Below are positions 27,001 through 41,400 of a DNA stretch of 64,000 nucleotides, piece by piece (the first letter of the stretch is position 1; the number at the start of each line of letters is the position of its first letter). The notes below the pieces were generated by a model, which saw only the letters and a list, made by a program, of their open reading frames with translations, had not been told where the DNA came from and ran no database searches. Both the position numbers and the translations under genes were made by a program. This stretch comes from Myxocyprinus asiaticus (Eukaryota; Chordata; Actinopteri; Cypriniformes; Catostomidae). The stretch lies in the NCBI RefSeq assembly GCF_019703515.2, contig NC_059393.1, forward strand, positions 9,007,501-9,071,500, written 5' to 3'.

Positions 27001-30000
27001 ATAAACCAGCACATGTGGATTTTTTATAACTCCGTCAATGTTAGCTAGATGTATTGCTGGCTTTCATGGCTCCAGCACGCTGTGTTTGCCCGCTAACTTG
27101 TTTCAAATCTGGCAACCCGGGGTTCAAGGAACTGAATCTGCCAGATCCTCTTATTTTTCTCAGATAATTGTGAGCAATCAAAACAATCGCAAGCATCTAT
27201 TTCACACTATAAATAGACTGTTCAAATTTAACTGTCCCACTACCTTGCCTGTTTCACCACAAATGTGTAATATGTTTCTAGATTTCTTTAACACCAAGAC
27301 TGACAATGTCTGTAAAAATATTCTCACTACTCCATCTGTCTCTTCTGATTCACCTCTTAATCTGTCCAATTTTTCTGGTGTACCTCTCTCTAATTTTACT
27401 CAACTTGACTCTGTTTCACTAAGAGGTTTCATGCATGAAAGCGCACTGCGTACTTGAACATCACCCAATTAGTTTATTTAAATCTTGATTTGCCTCTTTG
27501 TGTCCCATTGTCCTCAGTATAATAAATGACTCCCTGTGCACTGGTTTTGTGCCAGCAGCATTTAAACTCCAGTGCCAAAAAAGCAGAACATGGAATTGGA
27601 TGATTTAAACCATTTTCGTCCCATCTCAAATATCCCCTTTCTTGCAAAAATCCTTGAAAGTGTTGTTGCTTCTCAATTACATAATCTTATCTCACTGATC
27701 AGTTCATCTCCCTAGGAGGATATAGGTCTGAGTTTGGTTCAGTTCACTCTGGTGTCCCTCAGGGTTCTATTTTAGGCCCCTTACTCTTTTAGAATTTACA
27801 GTTCTACATCCACTCTAAATCTGGTCAAAATGTGGTAGTCTCTTTTCTTTCAAATTGTATTTCTGAGATAAAAACATGGATGAATCTCAATTTTCTTTTA
27901 TTTAAATAGTTATAAGATTTAAGTTATGCTTATTGGCTCTCCTCACCAGCTTCGTCAAGCTGGCTCTTTAACTCTGTCTGTGTATGGGTCCGCTTTGGAG
28001 TTAAAAAAAAAAAAACCTTCCAAAATAAAATCTTGGAGTTATATGTGATGCGAGTTTAACATTTGTTCCACATGTGTATAATACTGTTAAAACATCCTTT
28101 TTCATCTGAGAAATATTGCAAGATTACGACCTATGTTATCATTCTCTGTGGCTGAAAAGCTGATCAACACTTTTGTCTTTTCTCGCATTGACTATTGCAA
28201 TGCACTCCTTGCTGGTGTCTGTAAATCCACACTAACTTAATTAATGAATGTTACATTTATATTCTGACACTACACTCAAAGCGCTTTATACAGTGAACAG
28301 GGGAATCTCCTCAACCACCACCAGTGTGCAGCATCCACCTGGATGACGCGACAGTAGCCATAGTGCGCCAGAACGCTCACCACACACCAGCTTCACACAC
28401 AAATTAACTTCAATATGTGCGAAATTCAGCTGCCAGAATTCTGACTAGGGCCAGGACAAATGATCACATCACTCCTATCTTAGAATCCTTGCACTGGCTC
28501 CCTGTTAGGTTTCATGTTGATTTTAAAATTGTCATGCTTACCTACAATGCTTTGCATGTATTTGTCTGATCTTTTAACTCTCCATGCCCCAAACTGTGAT
28601 CTCCGCTCTTTCAAATTTGGTCTCCTAGCTGTCCCTCAGACTGCGTGGCAGAGCTTTTTCTTCCTGTGCTCCTAAACTTTGGAACTCACTACCAGCAGAT
28701 ACTAGACAAGCACAGACCCTGAGTTTATTTAAATCATCTCTTAAAACATATTACAGGAATGTTTTTACTTGATTGATTAATTTTTGTACCCTGTTTTTAT
28801 TATTCTTTTTTTCCTTATGCTTTTTTATTCTTGTTCTTTTCTACATGTAAAGCACTTTGAGAAGCTACCTTTAAAGGCACTATATAAAAATAAAGTTTAT
28901 AATTATTATTTTAATTTGACACGGCATCTTAAATTTAGTGCTCCAGTGCGAAACGCTGAAAAACACAGTGATACATGTCTAGATACAGGGTGCCTCAAAA
29001 TATACAGCATATATAAACATGCAAAGACGTCTGCCTAATGCATGCTTATTTAGAAAAAATACAAATACAAGATGAACACAAAAAACAAGGGTGCACAGCA
29101 CCTTATGTAGGCAGTAAAGGAAGCTCACTAGGTTTTAGAACAGAGCCACAGAGTCACACAAAGATGTTATTTGAAAGTCGTTTGACTAACCATCAGAACT
29201 GCAAAGTTGGTGGTGTGGTTGCATTTACACTGCATGCCGCCAGAAGCATCAAGCATTTTGTAGCAGCCCTCTGTGCTCCAGTCGCTCTGAGTGTAGTCCC
29301 AAAACACACATGCAAAATCGTGAGGTCTTGAGCCGGATATGTTCTGAAACACATCAATACAATATTCAATAGACAGGGCCGCTATTTGTCTAAATGTTAT
29401 TGTTTGTCATAGTACTGTGTCCAATATTGAAGATAATCCAGAGAACCAGAAAACTGTTCCTTTTTCTCTCTGTGTGCTGTTTTCTATTGCGTATCTCTAA
29501 GATACCATATGAAATAACCATATGAAAAAAAAGATCTAATAATCAGAATAAGTATAAAGGAAGTTAATTGGAGAAAAAAAAAAGTGTTGTTCTTAAGGTT
29601 ACATCTAAATTAACAATATTTATTCAATAAAAAATTATATATATATACAGGTGCATCTCAGTAAATTAGAATGTCGTGGAAAAGTTCATTTATTTCAGTA
29701 ATTCAACTCAAATTGTGAAACTCGTGTATTAAATAAATTCAGTGCACACAGACTGAAGTAGTTTAAGTCTTTGGTTCTTTTAATTGTGATGATTTTGGCT
29801 CACATTTAACAAAAACCCACCAATTCACTATCTCAAAAAATTAGAATATGGTGACATGCCAATCAGCTAATCAACTCAAAACACCTGCAAAGGTTTCCTG
29901 AGCCTTCAAAATGGTCTCTCAGTTTGGTTCACTAGGCTACACAATCATGGGGAAGTCTGCTGATCTGACAGTTGTCCAGAAGACAATCATTGACACCCTT

Positions 30001-31219
30001 CAGAAGGAGGGTAAGCCACAAACATTCATTGCCAAAGAAGCTGGCTGTTCACAGAGTGCTGTATCCAAGCATGTTAACAGAAAGTTGAGTGGAAGGAAAA
30101 AGTGTGGAAGAAAAAGATGCACAACCAACCGAGAGAACCGCAGCCTTATGCCCTTGACGTTTTGTCAAGCAAAATCGATTCAAGAATTTGGGTGAACTTC
30201 ACAAGGAATGGACTGAGGCTGGGGTCAAGGCATCAAGAGCCACCACACACAGACATGTCAAGGAATTTGGCTACAGTTGTCGTATTCCTCTTGTTAAGCC
30301 ACTCCTGAACCACAGACAACATCAGAGGCGTCTTACCTGGGATAAGGAGAAGAAGAACTGGACTGTTGCCCAGTGGTCCAAAGTCCTCTTTTCAGATGAG
30401 AGTAATTTTGTATTTCATTTGGAAACCAAGGTCCTAGAGTCTGGAGGAAGGGTGGAGAAGCTCATAGCCCAAGTTGCTTGAAATCCAGTGTTAAGTTTCT
30501 ACAGTCTGTGATGATTTGGGGTGCAATGTGTTCATTGTGTTTTTTGAAAACCAAAGTCACTGCACCCGTTTACCAAGACATTTTGGAGCACTTCATGCTT
30601 CCTTCTGCTGACCAGCTTTTTAAAGATGCTGATTTCATTTTCCAGCAGGATTTGGCACCTGCCCACACTGCCAAAAGCACCAAAAGTTGGTTAAATGACC
30701 ATGGTGTCGGTGTGCTTGACTGGCCAGCAAACTCACCAGACCTGAACCCCATAGAGAATCTATGGGGTATTGTCAAGAGGAAAATGAGAAACAAGAGACC
30801 AAAAAATGCAGATGAGCTGAAGGCCACTGTCAAAGAAACCTGGGCTTCCATACCACCTCAGCAGTGCCACAAACTGATCACCTCCATGCCACGCCGAATT
30901 GAGGCAGTAATTAAAGCAAAAGGAGCCCCTACCAAGTATTGAGTACATATACAGTAAATGAACATACTTTCCAGAAGGCCAACAATTCACTAAAAATGTT
31001 TTTTTTTATTGGTCTTATGATGTATTCTAATTTTTTGAGATAGTGAATTGGTGGGTTTTTGTTAAATGTGAGCAAAATCATCACAATTAAAAGAACCAAA
31101 GACTTAAACTACTTCAGTCTGTGTGCATTGAATTTATTTAATACACGAGTTTCACAATTTGAGTTGAATTACCAAAATAAATGAACTTTTCCACGACATT
31201 CTAATTTATTGAGATGCAC

Positions 31220-31287
<68 letters not shown>

Positions 31288-32861
31288 TAAATATAAACTT
31301 ATTTAACCTCATAACATAGTTACACAAACCATAGTACTTTTAAGGTTAAAAATCAAGCTGAATAGAATTTTTTCCATTAGTTTAAAAATAAATGCATTTT
31401 TTTCTAATGCTTGTTTCTTACACAGATTACTGGAAAACTTTGTTCTGATTCATCAGTTGTGGCATCCTGCAGTCAAATATTTTTGTATACTGGCCACTAA
31501 ACTGTACAATTTACTGTTGCCCCTGGCAATCAGTTTCCTTCATAGCTATGCTAGTTTCGTGTGTCTCTCATATCACTCCTATCTCTTTCTTACGTAATAA
31601 AATAATATTTAGGGGCCAAGCTCCTGTTGCTTTTGTATCTTATCTTATGATTATTATTCCACAGTTGGGAATGTTTGGCAGCCCTATGAACCATATATAG
31701 GAAAATACTGAAATTTGGCACACTAATAGGAGTGGGCATGAATATTTGGGACCTCTAAGACAAATTCTGTAGCACCACCAGCAGTTCAAAGTTTCACTTT
31801 TCTTTTGTGTGTACCTTTTGAACTGTTTGGCCTAGAAACAAAATTATTTTTGCATCTGATTACTCTCCCGCTGATGATTCCAATGGACCGCTGTATTACG
31901 GGAACGCTTTGTCCTATCGAAATTAAACTTGGTATGCTTCATTTGGACCATGATCTGACATGAAAAGTTTGGTGACAGTGCCACCAATGCGTCAAGAAAT
32001 GTCAACAATTGCTATTTTTGCCCTTAACTTTCGAACCACTATCCTAAAATTATGATGTTGATGTCTATAGGTTCCTTGGGTCATATGGAATCCAGCGATA
32101 CCACATTTTCAGATATCACGTATATTGCCTCTCTACCAATTTGCATTTTCATATAAAGTGATATATCTTTTAAACCCCTTGTTGAATGCTTTGATAGCTT
32201 AGCAGGCTAATCGGTTAGCATGCTAAACCTAGAGTATTCTATCTTTTAAGGCTATTTGATCACACTGTTATTCATATGCAACATTAGCTTAGCATGCTAA
32301 TCAGTTAGCATGCTAATCAAGGCTTTTGTATGCTCCTTCTGAACTTGTCATGTCTTTTTGGCATTGTTCAGCTGTGTCAACGGAGTGCCCCAGTGGTTAA
32401 AGGATTTGGCAACAGCTCAAAAGGTTGTGAGTTTGAGTCAAGCAAAGAACAGTTTTAAAAATGTAACTTCTGTTGACCACTGAGTCTTCATGTTGTGCTT
32501 ACTATAATGTAGGCCATACACTTCGCTGCTTAAATCCTGCTTCAATTCAGAATTTTTTATTTAATTTTTTATTGAAGTTTTGTATTATTTTTGAACTCGG
32601 AATGCCTGTTTGGCATCAAGTAGACTTGTCAGATGTTAAAGCCCTTTGCTTAGTCAATGTTTCAAGTCAGTTCATTCTTATTTGTATAGCACTTTTCACA
32701 ATGCATATAGTTTCAAAGCAGCTTTACAGAAAACCACACTGTAATATATGAAATTCCTTAAAGCTGACAGAAAGGCACACTTTTCTATAAAGCTGTTTAA
32801 TGTTTTTGTCTTTGTCATGCCTTGTCCCTTAAAGGCTTGACTCCGCATTGCTGCTTGCAGC

Positions 32862-32923
<62 letters not shown>

Positions 32924-32942
32924 TATATATATATACATATAC

Positions 32943-33036
<94 letters not shown>

Positions 33037-33543
33037 TTTATTTATTGATTGATTTGTTAAGTAACCGTGTGATGGGGTGAATTCATTTACCTGGGGCCTC
33101 ATGGTGAACTCCAGGTTATCAAGCATCTGTTGGTTAGTGAGGCTTATTGACATCACCCTTCTTTTTGTACCTATTTGACTAATAAACTGGCTGGATTTGA
33201 AAAACTGATCACTTTCATATAAAACCACTCCGATACCTATATTTTTGTTCCCTAAAGAGACATGGGGAAGAGTAAATATTTAGACACTTACAGAATACAA
33301 AACACTCTTTTAAGCAGAGTTATCCAAGTACCATAAAAATAGAAATGCATATGATACCCATATCTTCTTGCAGGTTAATTGTTAAGGGGATTTCATCGGG
33401 TTGTCCTGTAGAGATTGTCGTGTTAGCAGCCTCTGTGCCCAGACTTACTCTGTCAGGAGCAAAGTTATTTGACTGACCTAGAGAAATACACCTCAGTTAT
33501 TATTATGTTAGAATTAGTTACAATGAAATTAGTTAAATTAGTT

Positions 33544-33589
<46 letters not shown>

Positions 33590-35748
33590 TACACACTACT
33601 GGTCAAAAGTTTTGAAACACTTGACTGAAATGTTTCTCATGATCTTAAAAATCTTTTGATCTGAAGGCGTATGCTTAAATGTTTGAAATTAGTTTTGTAG
33701 ACAAAAATATAATTGTGCCACCATATTAATTTATTTCATTATAAAACTAAAATGTAATAAAAAAAATAAAAATAAAAAAATAGTTTTTGAAATTGATGAC
33801 TTGGACCAAATAATAAAGTAAAGCAGCCAATAAGTGCCCAGCATATACAATGCATCCGGAATGTATTCACAGCGCTTCACTTTTTCCACATTTTGTTATG
33901 TTACAGCCTTATTCCAAAATGGATTAAATTCATTATTTTCCTCAAAATTCTACAAACAATACCCCATAATGACAACGTGAAAGAAGTTTGTTTGAAATCT
34001 TTTCAAATTTATTAAAAATAAAAAACGAAAAAAATCACATGTACATAAGTATTCACAGCCTTTGCTCAATACTTTGTTGAAGCACCTCTGGCACCATTAC
34101 AGCCTCAAGTCGTTTTGAGTATGATGCTACAAGCTTGGCACACTTATTTTTGGGCAGTTTCTCCCATTCTTCTTTGCAGGACCTCTCAAGCTCCATCAGG
34201 TTGGATGGGGAGCGTCGGTGCGCAGCCATTTTCAGATCTCTCCAGAGATGTTCAATCGGGTTCAAGTCTGGGCTCTGGCTGGGCCACTCAAGGACATTCA
34301 CAGAGTTGTCCCGTAGCCACTCCTTTGTTATCTTGGCTTTGTGCTTAGGGTCGTTGTCCTGTTGGAAGATGAACCTTTGCCCCAGTCTGAGGTCCAGAGC
34401 GCTCTGGAGCAGGTTTTCATCAAGGATGTCTCTGTACATTTCTGCATTCATCTTTCCCTCGATCCTGACTAGTCTCCCAGTTCCTGCCGCTGAAAAACAT
34501 CCCCACAGCATGATGCTGCCACCACCATGCTTCACTGTAGGGATGGTATTGGCCAGGTGATGAGCGGTGCCTGGTTTCCTCCAGACATGACGCTTGCCAT
34601 TCAGGCCAAAGAGTTCAATCTTTGTTTCTCATGGTCTGAGAGTCCTTCAGGTGCCTTTTGGCAAATTCCAGGCGGGATGTCATGTGCATTTTACTGAGGA
34701 GTGGCTTCCGTCTGGCCACTCTACCATACAGGCCTGATTGGTGGAGTGCTGTAGAGATGGTTGTTCTTCTGGAAGGTTCTCCTCTCTCCACAGAGAAACA
34801 CTGGAGCTCTGTCAGAGTGACCATCGGGTTCTTGGTCACCTCCCTGACTAATGCCCTTCTCCCCGATCGCTCAGTTTGGCCGGGCAGCCAGCTCTAGGAA
34901 GAGTCCTGGTGGTTCCAAACTTCTTCCATTTACGGATGATGGAGGCCACTGTGCTCGTTGGGACCTTCAATGTTGCAGAAATGTTTCTGTACCCTTCCCC
35001 AGATCTGTGCCTCGATACAATCCTGTCTCGGAGGTCTACAGACAATTCCTTGGACTTCATGGCTTGGTTTGTGCTCTGACATGCACTGTTAACTGTGGGA
35101 CCTTATATAGACAGGTGTGTCCTTTCCAAATCATTTCCAATCAACTGAATTTACCACAGGTGGACTCCAATCAAGTTGTAGAAACATCTCAAGGATAATC
35201 AGTGGAAACAGGATGCACCTGAGCTCAGTTTTGAGTGTCATGGCAAAGTCTGTGAATACTTATGTACATGTGATTTTTTCATTTTTTATTTTTAATAAAT
35301 TTTGCAAAGATTTCAAACAAACTTCTTTCATGTTGTCATTATGGGGTATTGTTTGTAGAATTTTGAGGAAAATAATGAATTTAATGCATTTTGGAATAAG
35401 GCTGTAACATAACAAAATGTGGAAAAAGTGAAGCGCTGTGAATACTTTCCGGAGGCACTGTAGATGGGAACTCCTTCAGTACTGTTTAAAAATATCTCAA
35501 GAAGTTGGTTGAGAAAATGTCAAGAGTACATGTCTGCAGATTCTAGGCAAAGGGTGACTACTTTGAAGATGCTAAAATATAACACAGTTTTGATTTATTT
35601 GGGATTTTGTTTAGTCACAACATAATTCCCATAATTCCATTTATGTTATTCCATAGTTATGATGACTTTACTATTATTCTAAAATGTTAAAAAAATTATA
35701 ATAATTATAATAAAGAATGAGTAAGTGTTTAAAAACTTTTGACCGGTA

Positions 35749-35803
<55 letters not shown>

Positions 35804-38401
35804 CATTGTGATTGAATTAGTAATTTACAATCCATTAATTAAACATTAATAAACATGAAATCAAACTGTAATTTGCTCTTTTTCAGTTTTGGGTCGCTGT
35901 CCTGATCCTAATACATAAAAAATGTTTACTGTAACCTGATTATGCACGTTTAAAATGTTTTATCAAATTTTTGTAATCTGATTTAGTAATAAAGATTACA
36001 TGAAATGTATTAATACCCAACACTGCTTGTGTGTTTTTTATGATTAAATTATGTGTTGTTTCAATAAAAATTAATAAAACATAATAAACATTAAAAAAAA
36101 TATATTTTAAATATCCATGAGATTTCAGCACATCTTCATAAGTTATGCCTTTCTAATAACATCAAATATAAGGTTTACAAAGGGAGCTTTTGGACCTTTT
36201 AGAGTATATAATTCAACTTGCAGGGTCCCACTCTCCACACTGAGGTATTGCACAGCCAAGTTTGGCTGCACCAGTCCGCCAGATTTTGATTCACTCATGC
36301 GCAAAGTGAAATCCTCCAAAGTGATTGTGAGACTGTAAAAACACATGCAAAGATTCACTTCCATGTCGAAACTGAATAAGTAAACAGTTCCAAGATTTAA
36401 TTAAGTCCCTTACAAAATTTTACCATGGTAATCACAGTTTCTGCTAAAATACCATAGTTACTAATGTTATTGTTACTACAATAAAACAGTGATAACTTAT
36501 TTGTGATAGTAAAATAACTATAACAAATTCTAATGTGTTCTGTATATCTGTATGTACTGTAGGTCAATGAGTGTAAATACTTCTCAAAAGCAGTATAAGT
36601 GTCGTTGGAGCATTGGCTTTGATCAACATTCATGAGCTGACTGATGATGGACAATACTGCCACTGCAACTGTCTGTACAATAAAAAGGAACATTTGTTTT
36701 AACTAGTCACATCGTTAAACGTAAGCAGGGATAAACTAATAAGCAACTTTAAAGGAATAGTTCACCAAAAAATTTCAATTCTCTCATCATTTACTCACCC
36801 TCATACTATCCCAGATGTGTATGACTTTCTTTCTTCTGTAGAACACAAAAAGATTTTTAGAAGAATATTTCAGTTCTGTAGGTCCTCACAATGTGAATGG
36901 TGACCAAATCTTTGAAGCTCCAAAAAGTACATTAACGCAGCATAAAAGCAATCCATACGACTCTAGTGGTTAAATCCAAGTCTTCAGAAGCAATATAATA
37001 AGTGCAGGTGAGAAACAGATCAATATTAGTCTTTTTTTTTATTTTATTTTATTTTTTATATATATATATAAATCTTCACTTTCACTTCCACATTCTTCTT
37101 CTTTTTTTTTTTTTTTTTTTTTGGTAATTCACATTCTTAGTACATATCGCCACCTACTGGTCATGGCTGGTAAAAGGTGAAAAATGATAGTAAAAAGGAC
37201 TTGTATCTGTTTCTGACTCACGCTTATCATATCGCTTCTGAAGACATAGATTGAACCACTGGAGTAGTATGTGTTACTTATATGCTGCCTTTATGTCCTT
37301 TTTAGACCTTCTGAGTTCTGGTCAGCATTCACTTGCCTTGTATAGAGATGCAATACAAGTGAATGATGACTGAGATGTCAGTCCATAACATTTCTCCTTA
37401 TGTGTTCTACTGAAGAAAGAAAGGGGTTTGGAACAATATGGGGGTTCCTTTAAGTCACCAATGATGTTTCTTGTATGTTTACACATTGATGTAATCCTTG
37501 CCTCATTTAACACGGTGGAGCACAGCAGTTCACAAACAATCTTAGCCGCTGAGGTGATGTTCTGGGATGTTAGTTGCTCTGGTTTGGATGTGAGCATCTG
37601 GAGATTGCAGGCAATGAGCACATTCTGTTCCAGAGATGCATTAGTCACCTAAATAAATCATTGATGTGTAATTAGAACATGTTTTTTTTATTTATTTATT
37701 TGTTTCCAAAGAATATGAACTTAGGTAATGGATAATGATTGTGGCCTATAACAGAACCACATTTTGGCTGGTATAAACTGGTCATCTTGTCAGGCCAATC
37801 TGGTGCTCAACTGAAATATGTCAGCAACAACAACAACAAACAACTAAGGCCAGCCAACAAGCTTACTGCAGGCTTATTATAGCTGTTTTTTTTTTTTTTG
37901 TTGTTGTTGTTGTTTTTTTGTTTGTTTGTTTTTTTTGTGTGTGTGTGCTTTTTTTTTTTTTCAGCAGGATCTGAAAAGATCTGCTGCATACAATATGTGA
38001 AGAAACGCATGTGTGCACAAAACAATGTGTCATCACAGACATTCACTTACTTGGCTTTGGATGCTCTCCATGGTCAAGCTACAGTCCAGAAGTTTGATTT
38101 CACCAAATGTACGTGTGGAGCTTAAACACTGAGCTGAGGCCTTTGGAATGCCGGCTAAACGGCACATACAAAACCGTATAAAATATCAAAACAAGTGGCT
38201 TTTGTTTTAAAGAAAGATAGCACAAGTAAACTTTGCAAGCAAAACATAAAAAAAAGAAGTTTGTCAGTTTTTATTATTATTATTTTATCACAATAATTAC
38301 ATGACATGCCGAATAATTAATCATAATTAATCACATATCAATTAATCAATATTTGCTAAAAAAGCCTGCCAAATAAAGATATATATGGTACAGTATACAC
38401 A

Positions 38402-38460
<59 letters not shown>

Positions 38461-41400
38461 GTATACATTACAAAGTAATATATGCATATCATTAAATACA
38501 GATATTTAGATTAAAATATATTGTTGCAGATGAGTAAGCATTGATTAGACAATTCAAAAAGTGCCTTTAAAAGTCAATATATTGTTTGTTTTATATATCA
38601 TTGAACATAAGCCTACAGTCAACAGCAGCCTGCAGTTCATTTTGCAATTGAGTTGGTCATTCTGTCCTGTTCTTGCTTTCCATCTGCACTATTTTAAATT
38701 GTTGCTCTACAGAATGTACAGACGGACACTTCTGGAGCATCGCATTGGTTTTCAGCATCATAAATGCAGTGTTTTCAGAACGCTGTGTCTAAAAAGTTAT
38801 GTTAAAAGAAGTTAAAAGTTCCTAGAACTTTTAATCCCTACATTCTGTTGTGCTTTCTTTAGCAGTCAAATGAGTGTCCTGTGTGACCGTATCTCACTGT
38901 ATAGCTTTACTGCTTGTGAGGTTTGTTGAAGCACGCTGACTGCCCCCTGTTGACATGGCTCGAAAAAACACAAAGTTTCATTCACTTCAAGCTTGAATCG
39001 CTCCGATGGTCCAGGAAAATATGTATTTTTATGACGGAATGTGCTTACGCATCAGGAAGTACGATTAATTGCATTGATTTTTTAAAGCATTTTTTAATAT
39101 AATTAATTGCACTAAATTAACAAGTTAAATCAACAGTAGATACTCTGTTCAAAAAAATATTCGGACACTTTCATGGTTGTCAAACCCTAATCACAGTTAC
39201 CCATCAGAACATGTGATGAACTACACCTGTGTGAACTTGAACTGGGAATACTGGGACCAGTTGTTTAAAAGAAATCGCAAAAGTGGTTCAAAAAGGTAAT
39301 GCATGAATTAAGTTCAAACATCTACTGTAGCATCATGTGATTGCAGATGCCATTTGGTTTGATATTTTGTTCTTATGTAATGAAATTTATACATTTTGAG
39401 AACTTCAATTGTCCAAATACTTTTTGGGGCCACTGTACATGTGTTAATGACTGTTTACTTTACTTGTAAAAAGTGGAGAACATTAAATACCATTGGTTGT
39501 TCCTGTAGGGCATAACTGTGTTGAATAGTTAAGCTGGCCAACGACAGTGAGTGGAAAAGTCAAACCATTGAGTGTTTCCTCTGCACAGAATTTACCTGAA
39601 ACAATACCATTGGGGAAACAAAGAAATTATGTATGAGCAAAGACCTGTGTATAAAAATTTGCCAAAGTAAATGTTTTTACAATTTGTGAAAAATGTGAAA
39701 CAAATTGCTTGTTTTTTTGTCTTGAAATTGTCTTACTTATATTACAGGTCTCCCCGGTCCATTCATCAGGGCAGAGGCAGACGCCAGTGTCCAAGCGAAC
39801 CCCTCTCAGGCACTGCAGTGGGGGTTGAGGAGTGGTTGAAAGCAGGGTAGTGTTGGGGATGATGGGTGACAGTGAGAGTGACACAGTGGTCGTAGTGGGA
39901 TTTGTTTGCGGATTGATGGTTAAAGAAGGTAACGGCCAAAATAAGAATTGATGTGACTGATTTATAAAAGCTATGTGAAGGAAAAGAAAAACATTGATTT
40001 AGATCTGTGCTGTAATTTTTGGCCGTTTAATTGACTGATGATTTAATTGACATTGTTTTTTTCAACTGGATGCATAGCATGCAGCCATCTGCGCTATTTT
40101 GGAATAGTTTTTCTAAAACAATAACAAGATGGGCTTCTTTGTGGTTCACACAAAGAACATTTTTGTGTCTGCCTGCACTGTTTTTAATTGTTTTTCTGTA
40201 AACACGCACTAGATAAACGTCTTTAACCATTGTTACACATCTTGCTGCTTTTTCAGCATCTTGTGCAATGAGCAACACGCTAAAAGCTCCTTCAGATCAA
40301 ACACGTTCTTGCGTTAAATAGATGCAGCCCAGCGAATGGAACAGAATGCAGGTGTGTCAAGATGTGTTTTTAAAAGTTGAAGTTCTTTTAACTTAACACT
40401 TTTGAAAACGTGCCGCTCCTGTGTGAGATGCTGAAAAGACAGCAATATACGACGCAATGGTCAAATGCATCGTATAGCGTGCATTTTTATAGAGAAAAAC
40501 AATTTAAAAAAAAAACCGCACTGTTAGAAATTGCTGTAAGTTTATGCAGTATTTTTCAGTACTAAGCAATCACAGTCATTTAAAGGTAAAGTGTGTAACT
40601 TTTTTTATGTCAAAATGCATTCTAATATCCCAGTTTATTGTTCATTGACAACTATAAGTAAGCCATTCGTGGGTTTACCTCCCCCAAATGTGTAAACAGT
40701 GAGCCTCCCAGGCACTATCAAAACATTGATGTTTATATTTTGAGCGGCCCGCTCAGCTCCACCCATCTTTGTTTAAACCTATAGTGTGCGTTTGAGGTGT
40801 GGCAACTTGTAGTAAACTGTTCAACTGGGAGAATATGAACATTCATGGCAGACATGTTAAAAAACTCAGCTTCACCAAATTTAGAAGACTTGCTAAAAGA
40901 CACAGAGACAGAGAACAGAGTAAAACCCGAGTTCAAATTTACAAGGTGGAGGACTTTGAGGGAATTTTTTGGGTTCAGTTATTGCCGTGTTGCTTCTCAA
41001 CAGCTAAGCTACACTCTGGTATTGTCACACAAGTTGGCTTATTACTGTCGAGCTTCAGATAAATTCGTAGGATACTTGTAATATGTATCGTTACGCTTAC
41101 TAGTTACCAAGAACTATCGCACCTCTTGTGCTAAATCCCCCGCCCACCAACTGCCGTTCAATCCGATGATGTTATCAGACGATCCGATTCCTCTGCAATG
41201 CTTTTTGTCCACTGTGTAAATGTTATAGTAGTCTTATTTATTACGATGTTAAACGTTTATCACCTTTTATTTAGTATAGCTTATTTGTTCATAGGGAATC
41301 AGAGAGTACAAAAGGGTGTGATGAAGGGGTGTTGCCAAAGGTTGTTTGAAAACATACTTTATTTTTGTAATTCCGTTTGTTGCCACTAGTAGCACCGAAA

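Larger units (their letters stand above)
33592..35753. mobile_element. Tc1-type MITE interrupted by another Tc1
   Basis: CACACTACTGGTCAAAAGTT at the left and the inverted AACTTTTGACCGGTAGTGTG at the right, each flanked by TA. Without the insertion the MITE is about 545 nt and non-coding. Confidence 0.85.

Noticed and set aside
32822..33052. Tyr/Ile repeat ORFs
   Set aside because: Readings of the (TA)n array, not coding.
34115..35198. Plus-strand ORFs opposite the inner Tc1
   Set aside because: Antisense shadows of the transposase pseudogene.
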